NCBI GenBank assembly: GCA_963661325.1
Contig: CAVLBP010000015.1
Coordinates: forward strand, 1-29,737
DNA length: 29,737 nucleotides
Source of the DNA: Pararoseburia sp963661325
GTDB taxonomy: Bacteria > Bacillota > Clostridia > Lachnospirales > Lachnospiraceae
Direction of reading: 5' to 3'
A model generated the notes under the pieces. It saw only the letters and a program-made list of their open reading frames with translations, was not told the origin of the DNA and searched no databases. The translations under genes and the position numbers were made by a program. This document shows positions 1 through 7,932 of this stretch, piece by piece. Positions within the stretch are counted from its first letter, which is position 1. Every line of letters starts with the position of its first letter.

Positions 1-1451
1 TGACAGGTGTTTACACCGGACGTTCTCCTAAAGACAAATATATCGTTGTTGATGAGAACTCCAAGGATACTGTATGGTGGACAAGCGATGAGTACAAGAA
101 CGACAACCACCCAATGGATGAAAAGACATGGGAAGTTGTTAAGGATATCGCTAAGAAGGAACTTTGCAACAAGAGATTATTTGTTGTAGATGCATTCTGC
201 GGTGCCAACAAGGACACTCGTATGGCTATCCGTTTCATCGTTGAGGTTGCTTGGCAGGCTCACTTTGTTACAAACATGTTCATCAAGCCAACTGCTGAAG
301 AATTAGAAAACTTCGAGCCGGACTTCGTTGTTTACAACGCTTCTAAGGCTAAAGTTACAAACTACGAAGAATTAGGACTCAACTCTGAGACATGTGTAGC
401 CTTCAACATCACAAGCCGTGAGCAGGTTATCATCAACACATGGTACGGCGGAGAAATGAAGAAGGGTATGTTCTCTATGATGAACTACTATCTTCCACTT
501 AAGGGCATGGCTTCTATGCACTGCTCAGCAAACACAGACTTAAATGGTGAAAACACTGCTATCTTCTTCGGTCTTTCCGGAACAGGTAAGACTACTCTTT
601 CTACCGATCCTAAGCGTCTTTTGATCGGTGATGATGAGCACGGTTGGGATGACAACGGTGTATTCAACTTTGAAGGCGGATGCTATGCAAAGGTTATCAA
701 CCTCGACAAGGAATCTGAGCCGGACATCTACAATGCGATCAAGCGTAACGCTCTTCTTGAGAACGTAACACTGGATGCTGATGGAAAGATCGACTTCGCA
801 GACAAGAGCGTTACAGAGAACACTCGTGTTTCTTATCCGATCAACCACATCGAGAACATTGTACGTCCTATCTCTTCTGCTCCAGCAGCAAAGAATGTTA
901 TCTTCCTGTCAGCAGATGCATTTGGCGTACTTCCTCCAGTATCTATCCTGACTCCAGAGCAGACACAGTACTACTTCTTATCAGGATTTACTGCAAAGCT
1001 TGCTGGTACAGAGCGTGGTATCACAGAACCTACTCCTACATTCTCAGCTTGCTTCGGACAGGCTTTCTTGGAGTTACATCCAACCAAGTATGCAGAAGAA
1101 CTTGTTAAGAAGATGGAAAAGAGCGGTGCTAAGGCTTATCTTGTAAACACAGGATGGAACGGCACAGGCAAGAGAATCTCTATCAAGGATACTCGTGGTA
1201 TCATCGATGCTATCTTAAATGGTGACATCAAGGATGCTCCTACAAAGACAATCCCTTACTTCAACTTTGAAGTACCTACAGAACTTCCGGGTGTTGATCC
1301 AGCGATCTTAGATCCTAGAGACACATACGCTGATGCTTCTGAATGGGAAGAAAAGGCAAAAGATCTTGCTACAAGATTTAACAAGAACTTTGCTAAATAC
1401 GAAGGTAACGATGCTGGTAAGGCACTTGTTTCTGCAGGTCCTCAGTTATAA
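1..1451 (+). CDS. pckA: Phosphoenolpyruvate carboxykinase (ATP), 5'-truncated by window edge
   Basis: ATP-dependent PEP carboxykinase interconverts oxaloacetate + ATP with PEP + CO2 + ADP in the cytoplasm; in fermentative anaerobes it often runs in the CO2-fixing direction. The open frame continues to the left edge (first whole codon at base 3, reading TGVYTGRSPKDKY, the oxaloacetate/PEP-binding region), so the ATG at 114 is internal and the true start lies outside the window. About 483 residues are visible against roughly 540 for the E. coli enzyme, so only some 50-60 N-terminal residues are missing. Visible motifs are the P-loop GLSGTGKTT, the kinase-2 region LIGDDEHGW, and NTGWNGTGKR near the C-terminus. 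Codon use is strongly biased (AAG Lys, CGT Arg, GGT/GGA Gly), like a highly expressed gene. A strong terminator follows the TAA. Confidence 0.97.
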   Translation, partial: TGVYTGRSPKDKYIVVDENSKDTVWWTSDEYKNDNHPMDEKTWEVVKDIAKKELCNKRLFVVDAFCGANKDTRMAIRFIVEVAWQAHFVTNMFIKPTAEELENFEPDFVVYNASKAKVTNYEELGLNSETCVAFNITSREQVIINTWYGGEMKKGMFSMMNYYLPLKGMASMHCSANTDLNGENTAIFFGLSGTGKTTLSTDPKRLLIGDDEHGWDDNGVFNFEGGCYAKVINLDKESEPDIYNAIKRNALLENVTLDADGKIDFADKSVTENTRVSYPINHIENIVRPISSAPAAKNVIFLSADAFGVLPPVSILTPEQTQYYFLSGFTAKLAGTERGITEPTPTFSACFGQAFLELHPTKYAEELVKKMEKSGAKAYLVNTGWNGTGKRISIKDTRGIIDAILNGDIKDAPTKTIPYFNFEVPTELPGVDPAILDPRDTYADASEWEEKAKDLATRFNKNFAKYEGNDAGKALVSAGPQL

Positions 1452-1472
1452 TTTCTTTAACCGATCAAATAC

Positions 1473-1509
1473 AAAAAGGATGTAAGCATTTCGCTTACAT
1501 CCTTTTTTT
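1473..1509. terminator. Bidirectional rho-independent terminator between pckA and the macB-like permease gene
   Basis: A perfect 15-bp stem (1473-1487 with 1493-1507) has a 5-nt loop. A T-run follows on the plus strand and an A-run precedes it, giving a T-run on the minus strand. It can end pckA transcripts rightward and exporter operon transcripts leftward. Confidence 0.93.
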
Positions 1510-1515
1510 GCATGA

Positions 1516-1546
1516 GGGACGTTCCTTTTGCCACAAGGAGTGTCCC
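1516..1546. repeat. REP-like imperfect palindrome downstream of the exporter operon
   Basis: GGGAC begins the 31-nt element and GTCCC ends it. The 12-bp stem (1516-1527 with 1535-1546) contains two G-T wobbles and a 7-nt loop. A 19-nt half of it (1528-1546, read on the minus strand) recurs at 5155-5173 with 17 of 19 matches. Identity as a dispersed REP-type element is inference. Confidence 0.55.
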
Positions 1547-1557
1547 AACTGTGCAAT

Positions 1558-2913
1558 TTACTCGTATCTTAGTGCATCGATCGGCGACATGTTTGCTGCC
1601 CTCTTTGCCGGATAATAGCCAAAGACTACACCGATCAGCATAGAAAAGACAACCGATACAATAATGGCTGTGATGGAAGGACTCACCGTTACATGCAGCA
1701 TACTTGCCAGTTCCTGTTCATAATTTGCTACCAGTACACCTGCTACCTGTGAAAGTATAAATCCATTCAAAACACCGATCACTATGCCTATGACGCCTCC
1801 CATGAGACAGATTACCACAGCCTCTGTCATAAACTGTCTGCGAATGCTCTTATTCTTGGCACCCAGTGCCTTTCGGATACCAATCTCTCTCGTTCTCTCC
1901 ACTACACTGACCAACATAATATTCATAACACCAACACCACCAACAATAAGGGATATGGCTGCAATAACAGAAATGGCAATCGTCAGCACTTTCAGTACCT
2001 GATCGATCTGGCTCATCTCCGATGACATATCATAACTTTGCATCTCAAAGTTGCCATTGGCATTAAAATAATTAGTATTAAAATAATCGACAATATCCTG
2101 TGATAATTGTGTTGTATCTGTACCATCTTTTGCCATAACCTGAAAAGACTGCAGATCATAGTCCATACCATTGGCTTTATTGTTCTCAGACGCATAAGTA
2201 TATGGTATATAAATCGGGGTCGTGATCTTTTTCTCCGGAGTCTTCGTGTCCAGACCACTGCCTCCCCCCTGTTTGATCGCATCATAATGATACACACCAA
2301 TCACGTAGAATTTCTGTACTGTTCCATCGTCAGACGATTGCACGGATATCTGCTTGCCGATCGGATTCTGACCACCCCAAGCATATTTCACATAAAGATC
2401 TGATACCACTGCTGTTGCTTTGACATTTTTGTTATCTGCATCACTGATATCTCGCCCTGCAATCAATGTCAGTTTGGAGGAATCCAGGTATCCGGGGGTC
2501 ACACCGGTCACGGAAACATTGGACGTATCCTTCTCTCCGGTACTTGTAGCTGACGAAACCAGACTTTCCTCTACGATTACACTGGCGACTCGATCTGAAA
2601 AATCCTCTTGAAAAGTAGATAAGCGCTCATAAGTCAGTTTCTCGTCATTGGTCATTTCCGGATACTGCCAGTTGGCCCATTCTTCATCTGTCTCAAAGTC
2701 AGGTGTGATGGCATTGACATATGCATAAATCAGATTGGTACCTCCCAACTCACGCATCGTTGTCGCAATCGTCTTCTGCAGAGAGTTTCCAATCGTCGTG
2801 ATCGTGATCACGGCGCTGATGCCAATGATAATTCCAAGCATAGTAAGAAAAGACCGTAATTTATTAGACTTTAAACTTTCAAAGGATAAGCGAATACTTT
2901 CTGTCAAATTCAT
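1558..2913 (-). CDS. MacB/FtsX-type ABC transporter permease (YknZ-like)
   Basis: Membrane subunit of a MacB-like exporter. The first membrane segment (about residues 20-42) follows the typical SLKSNKLRSFLTMLGIIIG start. A large extracytoplasmic MacB_PCD-type domain follows (about 45-310), then three C-terminal membrane segments. The loop VVERTREIGIRKALGAKN after the second segment is the FtsX-family cytoplasmic motif. The protein has 451 aa, somewhat longer than usual for four-segment MacB-like permeases of Firmicutes (about 400), owing to the extracytoplasmic domain. The ATG overlaps the ATPase stop by 4 bases (ATGA), so translation is probably coupled. Such sets (Bacillus YknXYZ is the model) export or protect against peptides; the substrate here is unknown. 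Confidence 0.93.
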   Translation of the reverse strand: MNLTESIRLSFESLKSNKLRSFLTMLGIIIGISAVITITTIGNSLQKTIATTMRELGGTNLIYAYVNAITPDFETDEEWANWQYPEMTNDEKLTYERLSTFQEDFSDRVASVIVEESLVSSATSTGEKDTSNVSVTGVTPGYLDSSKLTLIAGRDISDADNKNVKATAVVSDLYVKYAWGGQNPIGKQISVQSSDDGTVQKFYVIGVYHYDAIKQGGGSGLDTKTPEKKITTPIYIPYTYASENNKANGMDYDLQSFQVMAKDGTDTTQLSQDIVDYFNTNYFNANGNFEMQSYDMSSEMSQIDQVLKVLTIAISVIAAISLIVGGVGVMNIMLVSVVERTREIGIRKALGAKNKSIRRQFMTEAVVICLMGGVIGIVIGVLNGFILSQVAGVLVANYEQELASMLHVTVSPSITAIIVSVVFSMLIGVVFGYYPAKRAANMSPIDALRYE

Positions 2914-3620
2914 GCCTTTTCACCTCCCACGCCTTGATCTAAGACAATACGTCCATCCGAAATCGTAACCAAACGCTCCGTCTCATGTGCCAACTCCTGA
3001 CTATGGGTTATAAGGACAATTGTCTTATTTTGCTGCTCATGCAGTCTGTGAAAGATATCCATCACCAGATGCCCTGTTTTTGAATCCAGGGCTCCTGTCG
3101 GCTCATCCGCGAGAAGTATATCCGGATTATTTGCCATAGCACGGGCAATTGCAACACGTTGGTTCTGTCCGCCGGATAACTCATTTGGCTTGTGATCCGC
3201 CCTATCTTCCATTCCCACAAGAGACAGAAGTTCCATAGCCCGCTCTCTTCTTTTCTTTGGCGGCATATTCGCATACATAAGAGGGATCTCCACATTTCGA
3301 ACAGCGCTCATGCGTGGGATCAGGCAAAAATTCTGAAAGACAAACCCAATCTCACGATTGCGGATGTCGCTAAGGGATTCATCATTTAATTTACTGATAT
3401 CCTGCCCACAAAGAAAATATTGCCCTTCTGTCGGTCGGTCTAATGCTCCGATCATGTTCATAAGTGTTGATTTACCCGATCCGGATTCGCCAACAATAGA
3501 AACAAATTCCCCCTGAAAAACCTTAAGGTCAATTCCATGTAAAATCTCTAATTCATTTGGCTGTCCCACATAATAACGCTTAACAATGCCCTGCATGTCA
3601 ATTACGTTTTTTTTATCCAT
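2910..3620 (-). CDS. ABC transporter ATPase of a MacB/LolD-type exporter (YknY-like)
   Basis: Cytoplasmic ATPase powering the adjacent permease. Walker A is GESGSGKS (44-51), the Q-loop Gln is about residue 96 (FVFQNF), the signature is LSGGQNQR (148-155), and Walker B is ILLADEP (168-174) followed by the D-loop ALDSKTG and an ITHS switch His. The signature has Asn where most relatives have Gln (usually LSGGQQQR). The 236-aa length is normal for the subfamily. It lies 17 bases after the adaptor stop and overlaps the permease start by 4 bases, so the three genes form one translational block. Confidence 0.95.
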   Translation of the reverse strand: MDKKNVIDMQGIVKRYYVGQPNELEILHGIDLKVFQGEFVSIVGESGSGKSTLMNMIGALDRPTEGQYFLCGQDISKLNDESLSDIRNREIGFVFQNFCLIPRMSAVRNVEIPLMYANMPPKKRRERAMELLSLVGMEDRADHKPNELSGGQNQRVAIARAMANNPDILLADEPTGALDSKTGHLVMDIFHRLHEQQNKTIVLITHSQELAHETERLVTISDGRIVLDQGVGGEKA

Positions 3621-3637
3621 TGATCCACATCCCCTTT

Positions 3638-5008
3638 CTAATATGTTGACGTGAATGTAGTGGAATCTGTATCATCCGTCATGCCAAGATCCGTCTGCTC
3701 CTCTGGAAAATACAAATCAACCTCGTCTCCCTCGGACACTTCATAAGGATAGTTAATGATCGTATCCCCCTCGCTCAGTTCATCTGAAGAAATCGCCGTA
3801 TAGTAATCATTGGAAATACCTGTTGTTACAGTCACCTTCTTTACTTTGTATTTGCCATTGTCCTGCGCCTCCGCAGTAAAGACATAGGGGTTTCCATCGT
3901 CATCCTGCGCGATGGCATCATATGGAACTGCCAGTTGATCTCCTTCTTCGTTTAGAAGAATCTCTACATTGACAGACATCCCAAGCAAGAGTGGTGTCCC
4001 TGATTCCAGACTAATCGTTGCACTGTATCCACCGGATGATAACGAAGCGGAAGACGAATCACTTCCAGAAGACTTTGAAGCAAAATTTACGACTTTATCT
4101 ACCCTACCGCTGAATACCTGATCACTGCCGATCGCGTCTGAAGTGATGGTAGCATTCTGTCCCTGCGCAAGTTTGAGAATATCCTTTTCTTTTATATTAA
4201 CATTGACCATTAGTGCAGTGTCATCCTCGATGCGCATCAGGGATCCATTGGACGGAATACTGCCCTTAGAAACATTTAACTGTGTAATGATACCAGACTG
4301 CTCTGCCACAACGGTCAGATTGTTCAACTGTTGATATAACTTTGTAAGATCCGAAGATGATGTGTCTGTTGTCGCATTATTCGCATCATCTAACGCTTCC
4401 TGTGCTGACGTCACACTTTCTTTGGCAGCATCATATTCACTCTGTGCACTCTGAACATTTGCCTGTGCCTGAGCCAGTGCTGCTGCCTTCTCTTCGGCTG
4501 ACTGATCGCTGCTTCCCAACATATTCTGGATTGTCTGATAATCGTTTTGTGCTGCCGTAAGTGCTGCCGCCTTGGCATTCTCCTGTGCCTGAGCCGTGTC
4601 CAGTGCACGCTGAGCCTTCTGCTTTGTGCTGTCACTCGCTTTTTTTGCAGAGGCATTCTGCTTTTCCAGGTCTGCGATCTGCTGACGAATCTGCTCATCA
4701 TCAAAGGTACAGAGTACCTGTCCCTTTTCCACATGATCTCCCAGAGATACATTCAATTCCTTAATGGCACTGGATACCTCCGTGGTCACCTCCGTAACAT
4801 TGCAGCTTTCCACCGTACCACTGGTAGAAACAGAACTGGACATATCCTGCTTTTGCAGGGTAAATGCCTGTATTCCACTGTCTACCTGTGTGATCTCACT
4901 AGCACTCTGTCTCATCCGATGCACAAAAATTCCGATCACGATGGCAATAACTACAATCACTGCAATCGCAATCGTTAGTTTCTTATGTTTTTTGATCTTC
5001 TCTAACAT
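3638..5008 (-). CDS. HlyD/MacA-like periplasmic-adaptor-type protein (YknX-like)
   Basis: Membrane-anchored adaptor working with the ATPase and permease. The start at 5008 is preferred over one 15 codons upstream because AAGGAG (5015-5020) lies 6 bases before it and the protein then begins MLEKIKKHKK with a membrane anchor at about residues 11-29. A biotinyl-lipoyl half-motif follows (about 60-100, including SLGDHVEKGQVLCTFDD). Next comes an Ala/Gln-rich coiled coil (about 105-220), the second lipoyl half with VVAEQSGIITQLNVSKG, a beta-barrel domain, and an acidic C-terminal tail ending in a Thr/Ser/Asp-rich stretch. At 456 aa it is a little longer than typical because of the coiled coil and tail. 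In a single-membrane bacterium it probably docks on the permease outer face rather than on an outer-membrane channel. Confidence 0.92.
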   Translation of the reverse strand: MLEKIKKHKKLTIAIAVIVVIAIVIGIFVHRMRQSASEITQVDSGIQAFTLQKQDMSSSVSTSGTVESCNVTEVTTEVSSAIKELNVSLGDHVEKGQVLCTFDDEQIRQQIADLEKQNASAKKASDSTKQKAQRALDTAQAQENAKAAALTAAQNDYQTIQNMLGSSDQSAEEKAAALAQAQANVQSAQSEYDAAKESVTSAQEALDDANNATTDTSSSDLTKLYQQLNNLTVVAEQSGIITQLNVSKGSIPSNGSLMRIEDDTALMVNVNIKEKDILKLAQGQNATITSDAIGSDQVFSGRVDKVVNFASKSSGSDSSSASLSSGGYSATISLESGTPLLLGMSVNVEILLNEEGDQLAVPYDAIAQDDDGNPYVFTAEAQDNGKYKVKKVTVTTGISNDYYTAISSDELSEGDTIINYPYEVSEGDEVDLYFPEEQTDLGMTDDTDSTTFTSTY

Positions 5009-5071
5009 AGCCCACTCCTTATGTATGAATGTATTTAGAAAATGCAGCCGCATTTCCTATTCTTGTTTTTC

Positions 5072-5100
5072 ATTATAGCATTTTAGAAGTACAGACGAAA
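5072..5100 (-). promoter_or_regulatory. Extended -10 promoter of the adaptor-ATPase-permease operon
   Basis: On the minus strand a perfect TATAAT (5072-5077) is preceded by TGC (extended -10). At 17-bp spacing the -35 is poor (TTTCGT, 5095-5100). A promoter with a good -10 and weak -35 is typical of one needing an activator. Confidence 0.7.
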
Positions 5101-5118
5101 TATAGGAATCCTTTATTA

Positions 5119-5136
5119 TTTCTTAAATTTTCTTAA
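5119..5136 (-). promoter_or_regulatory. Tandem TTTCTTAA direct repeat, candidate response-regulator box
   Basis: Two identical 8-mers, TTTCTTAA at 5119-5126 and 5129-5136 on the plus strand (TTAAGAAA twice on the minus strand), are exactly 10 bp apart. They lie 19-36 bp upstream of the weak -35 of the exporter promoter. This matches how OmpR/PhoB-type dimers bind, on one face of the helix just upstream of an activator-dependent promoter. The OmpR-type regulator at 6750-7421 is the obvious candidate; that assignment is inference. Confidence 0.55.
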
Positions 5137-5154
5137 GAAGCGGGCAAACCAAAA

Positions 5155-5181
5155 GGGACGCTCCTTGTGTCAACTTGTGTC
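5155..5181. repeat. Second copy of REP-like half-site plus 8-bp direct repeat
   Basis: Bases 5155-5173 match the reverse complement of 1528-1546 at 17 of 19 positions. The right part contains CTTGTGTC twice (5064+100=5164-5171 and 5174-5181) at 10-bp spacing. It sits directly after the histidine kinase stop, between kinase and exporter genes. Confidence 0.45.
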
Positions 5182-5185
5182 TTTT

Positions 5186-6739
5186 CTATTTTTCCGCAAT
5201 TTCAAAGGCGAACCAAAAATCTGCCCCCATCCCGGGCTTTGACTCTACGCCATAGGTCGCTCCGTGCAAGTCCAAGATCTTTTGCACAATGGAAAGTCCC
5301 AGACCGGTGCCTGACACCAGACGTTTTCTCGCCTTATCTCCCTTATAATAGCGATCCCATACATAAGGAATATCCTGTGCCGCAATACCCTCGCCGCTGT
5401 CGATCACATCTATGCGCACATTGTGTTCATGCAGACTCTGCCGCACGATAATCTTCTTATCGGCTCCGGTATAATTGATGGCATTGTTGATCAGATTGCA
5501 AAGCACCTGAGCGATCTTGTCTGCATCTCCCATGATACAGACTTCTCCATTCGCAACAAATTCCATGACATAACCGTCCTGTTCCTTCAACTTGCTATAG
5601 CGCAACATAACCTGTCGCACTAACTCGGTCAGATCAAACTTTTCCTGATGGAGTTCTATGGTTCCGGCTTCCAGTTGGGAAACACTTAACATGTCATTGA
5701 CCAGGTTGGTCAAGCGATCTGTCTCATCAATGATGACCTGCACATTTTCCGGGGTGTTTTCCTCAGGGATATCCCGCATCACTTCACTGTATGCCCGGAT
5801 CATAGTCAGCGGGGTTCGCAGATCGTGCGATACATTGGCAATGAGTTCCTTGCGCAGATCATCCGTCTTGGCAAGTTCCGTCACCGCATAATTGAGCGTA
5901 TCCGACAGTTGGGCGATCTCGCCATAGTCATCCTCATCAAAAGATATCCTATAGTCACCTTCTGCCATAGCCTTTGCCGATGCGTTCAGACGGATCAGAG
6001 ACTTGGATATAGCTCTGGATGCCAACCATGCCAGTAAAAGGGAAATGCCGATCAAAAGAACCGTTAGGAGTGCCAGTTGCACCTTGAGAGTAGATACGGT
6101 CGCATCCACCGGTGTCAGCATGGCACTGACAAATAAGACCATTTCCTGCTCTTTTGCCGGTATGATGCAGACATAGATCACACTCTGATCATGCTCCTTT
6201 TTATCCATTTCCGGTTGTAAAATGCCCTCCTGGGTCTGCGCCTGATCTGCATTCTCCTGCAAGGACTCCGTATCCTGCGTTTCCGAAAGGGCATTGCCCT
6301 GTCCCGGATCTGCCGGCGGCTGTCCCGGCATACCATCTTCTAATTGCATACTGCCTGTATATTCGATCTCTGTTTCACCGCCGGATGCCTGCGCCTTTGC
6401 ATATAGTTCTTGAAAAGTAGCCTGCGGCAGGGCATTCATAGTCCCACGCGGATTGTACTGGGCACTGTAAAGTGAGGTACCATCTGCGTAGGTAACCAAA
6501 AGCGAAACACCATTATCAAGCGCTAAAGTCTCCAGAGCATCCGACAGGTCATCGCTATCCCCTGTGCTAACCAGTGTCTTCGCATCCTCCGTGATCTCTT
6601 TGATCTCCTTGCGCTTGACATAGACATAAAAATCATTGAGGCATAGAATCTGCAAAACCCAGAGCAGGATCAAAAGAATCCCGGTAAAGATCAAAAAAGA
6701 TCCAAAGATCTTCCATTTCAGACTGATTTTTTTCTTCAT
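5186..6739 (-). CDS. Membrane sensor histidine kinase with HAMP domain
   Basis: Partner of the response regulator just upstream. The start at 6739 (MKKKISLKWK) has GGGGAG 5 bases before it; a longer frame opening inside the regulator gene is less likely. The 517 aa divide into: membrane segment 1 (about 12-34); an extracytoplasmic region (35-215) with a Gln/Asp/Pro-rich low-complexity stretch at about 135-185; membrane segment 2 (about 216-240); HAMP (about 241-292); HisKA with the phosphoacceptor His305 (NVSHDLRTP); and an HATPase domain with N box NLINNAINY (about 415-423), G1 DSGEG (447-451) and G2 GTGLGLS (477-483). All catalytic motifs are intact. Only 10 bases separate it from the regulator stop. 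The signal is unknown; exporter linkage suggests a cell-envelope or peptide stress. Confidence 0.95.
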   Translation of the reverse strand: MKKKISLKWKIFGSFLIFTGILLILLWVLQILCLNDFYVYVKRKEIKEITEDAKTLVSTGDSDDLSDALETLALDNGVSLLVTYADGTSLYSAQYNPRGTMNALPQATFQELYAKAQASGGETEIEYTGSMQLEDGMPGQPPADPGQGNALSETQDTESLQENADQAQTQEGILQPEMDKKEHDQSVIYVCIIPAKEQEMVLFVSAMLTPVDATVSTLKVQLALLTVLLIGISLLLAWLASRAISKSLIRLNASAKAMAEGDYRISFDEDDYGEIAQLSDTLNYAVTELAKTDDLRKELIANVSHDLRTPLTMIRAYSEVMRDIPEENTPENVQVIIDETDRLTNLVNDMLSVSQLEAGTIELHQEKFDLTELVRQVMLRYSKLKEQDGYVMEFVANGEVCIMGDADKIAQVLCNLINNAINYTGADKKIIVRQSLHEHNVRIDVIDSGEGIAAQDIPYVWDRYYKGDKARKRLVSGTGLGLSIVQKILDLHGATYGVESKPGMGADFWFAFEIAEK

Positions 6740-6749
6740 CTGTTCTCCC

Positions 6750-7421
6750 CTATCCTTCAAAACGATATCCGACGCCGCGCAGGGTGACAAGCAAGCGGCG
6801 ATAGTCTCCCAGATTGCTCCTCAGCAACTTGATATGGGTATCCAGTGTCCGGTCATCCCCAAAATAATCATAGCCCCAGACCTGCGTGATCAGGCGCTCT
6901 CTTTCCAGCGCGATCCCCTTATTTTTGACCATATAAAAAAGCAGATCGTATTCCTTTGGTGATAGGTCGACTCTTTTCCCATCCACCTTGACCGTCCGTG
7001 CCGTAAAGTTGACTTCCAAGCCCTCATAGGTATAAATATCCATCTTTTCCTGCACCTTGCCCCGGCGGCTCATGACCACCTTGGCACGCATCATCAACTC
7101 TTTGGGTGAAAAGGGCTTGACTACATAATCATCCACGCCGCATTCAAAGCCATGGATCCGGTCATACTCCTCGCCTCTGGCAGAAAGCATGATCACCGGG
7201 ATATCCTTTATCTTTTTGATGGCGGCACAGGTAGAAAAACCATCCAACTCCGGCATCATCACATCCATGATCAAAAGGTCATAATCCTGCTTCTGGCACT
7301 TTTCGACAGCTTCCATGCCATTGGCTGCCTCATCAATCTCATAGCCTTCAAATTCACCATACTTGCGGATGATCAGGCGGATCTTCTCCTCGTCATCTAC
7401 CACTAGAATTCTGCCACTCAA
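6750..7421 (-). CDS. OmpR/PhoB-family response regulator
   Basis: DNA-binding regulator phosphorylated by the adjacent kinase. Receiver domain (about 1-118): acidic pair D9-D10, phosphoacceptor D53 (LLIMDVMMP), and Lys in VVKPFSPKE. The winged-helix domain (about 128-222) ends RTLDTHIKLLRSNLGDY...RGVGYRFEG. The start is set at a TTG (7421), because AAAGGAGAG lies just upstream and the protein then begins LSGRILVVDDEE, normal for the family. A longer ATG frame from 7469 would add 16 atypical residues and overlap the upstream gene. The TTG shares TTGA with the stop of the upstream membrane protein gene, a 4-base overlap implying translational coupling. Probable target: the exporter promoter at 5072-5136. 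Confidence 0.93.
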   Translation of the reverse strand: MSGRILVVDDEEKIRLIIRKYGEFEGYEIDEAANGMEAVEKCQKQDYDLLIMDVMMPELDGFSTCAAIKKIKDIPVIMLSARGEEYDRIHGFECGVDDYVVKPFSPKELMMRAKVVMSRRGKVQEKMDIYTYEGLEVNFTARTVKVDGKRVDLSPKEYDLLFYMVKNKGIALERERLITQVWGYDYFGDDRTLDTHIKLLRSNLGDYRRLLVTLRGVGYRFEG

Positions 7422-7765
7422 AAGAATCTCTCCTTTCCCTTGCGAAGCTGCATGGAAAACCATACCCATGCAGCGATAAAGATCACGATCATAATGACAT
7501 TGACGATCTGTCCCAGATTTAAGAACATATCATTGCATATGCCCTCGATGCCAAAGACAACAGACACCATTCCAAAGACAATTGCCCGTGGAAAAAGATA
7601 GGCAGCAAAGCCCGGCTGATCCTTACATCGGGTCATTTCTTCTGCCGGCACAAATAAATTTGGCACCATGCCATCCTTTTTCATCTTGATCGTAGAAAAG
7701 ATGATATAAGATCCAATAATCGTGATGATCACATCAAAAATAACCATCATATCTGCATTTGTCAT
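7418..7765 (-). CDS. Small three-segment membrane protein, function unknown
   Basis: This 115-aa protein is first in the regulator-kinase operon. Three hydrophobic segments are visible: about residues 6-24, 58-77 (LFPRAIVFGMVSVVFGIEGI) and 85-104, with a basic end (QLRKGKERFF). The segment between the first two is hydrophilic (KMKKDGMVPNLFVPAEEMTRC). I do not recognise a named family. A good promoter (7795-7823) and GAGGTG ribosome site precede it. Its stop overlaps the regulator TTG, and the regulator ribosome site lies inside its last codons, so its synthesis is tied to that of the regulator. It could be an accessory sensor or exporter-associated protein; that is inference. Confidence 0.8.
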   Translation of the reverse strand: MTNADMMVIFDVIITIIGSYIIFSTIKMKKDGMVPNLFVPAEEMTRCKDQPGFAAYLFPRAIVFGMVSVVFGIEGICNDMFLNLGQIVNVIMIVIFIAAWVWFSMQLRKGKERFF

Positions 7766-7794
7766 TTTTACACCTCTATCATTTATTTGTAATC

Positions 7795-7823
7795 ATTATA
7801 ACGATATGCTTTTTTTCTTTCAA
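7795..7823 (-). promoter_or_regulatory. Sigma-A promoter of the membrane protein-regulator-kinase operon
   Basis: Minus strand TTGAAA (7818-7823), 17-bp spacer, TATAAT (7795-7800). The -10 is perfect and the -35 has five of six matches. It starts about 40 bases before the ATG at 7765. Confidence 0.82.
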
Positions 7824-7851
7824 TAAAAGTATACGGTTTTACACAATTTGT

Positions 7852-7880
7852 TTGAATAATGATGTCATTTGATGTAGTAT
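7852..7880 (+). promoter_or_regulatory. Probable promoter of the receiver/CheX-like operon
   Basis: TTGAAT (7852-7857), 17-bp spacer, TAGTAT (7875-7880). Both hexamers match consensus at four or five positions. I see no sigma-D (flagellar) consensus here. Confidence 0.5.
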
Positions 7881-7932
7881 TATAAGTATATTTAGAGAAA
7901 TAAGTAAGAGACACCTACAAGGAGTTATAGAT

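Noticed and set aside
540..848. 102-aa minus-strand frame inside pckA
   Set aside because: It is antisense to a strongly conserved, codon-biased gene, with no ribosome site and no recognisable protein.
4411..4978. Frames on both strands inside the HlyD-like gene
   Set aside because: They arise from the repetitive Ala/Gln-rich coiled-coil codons and have no independent start signals.
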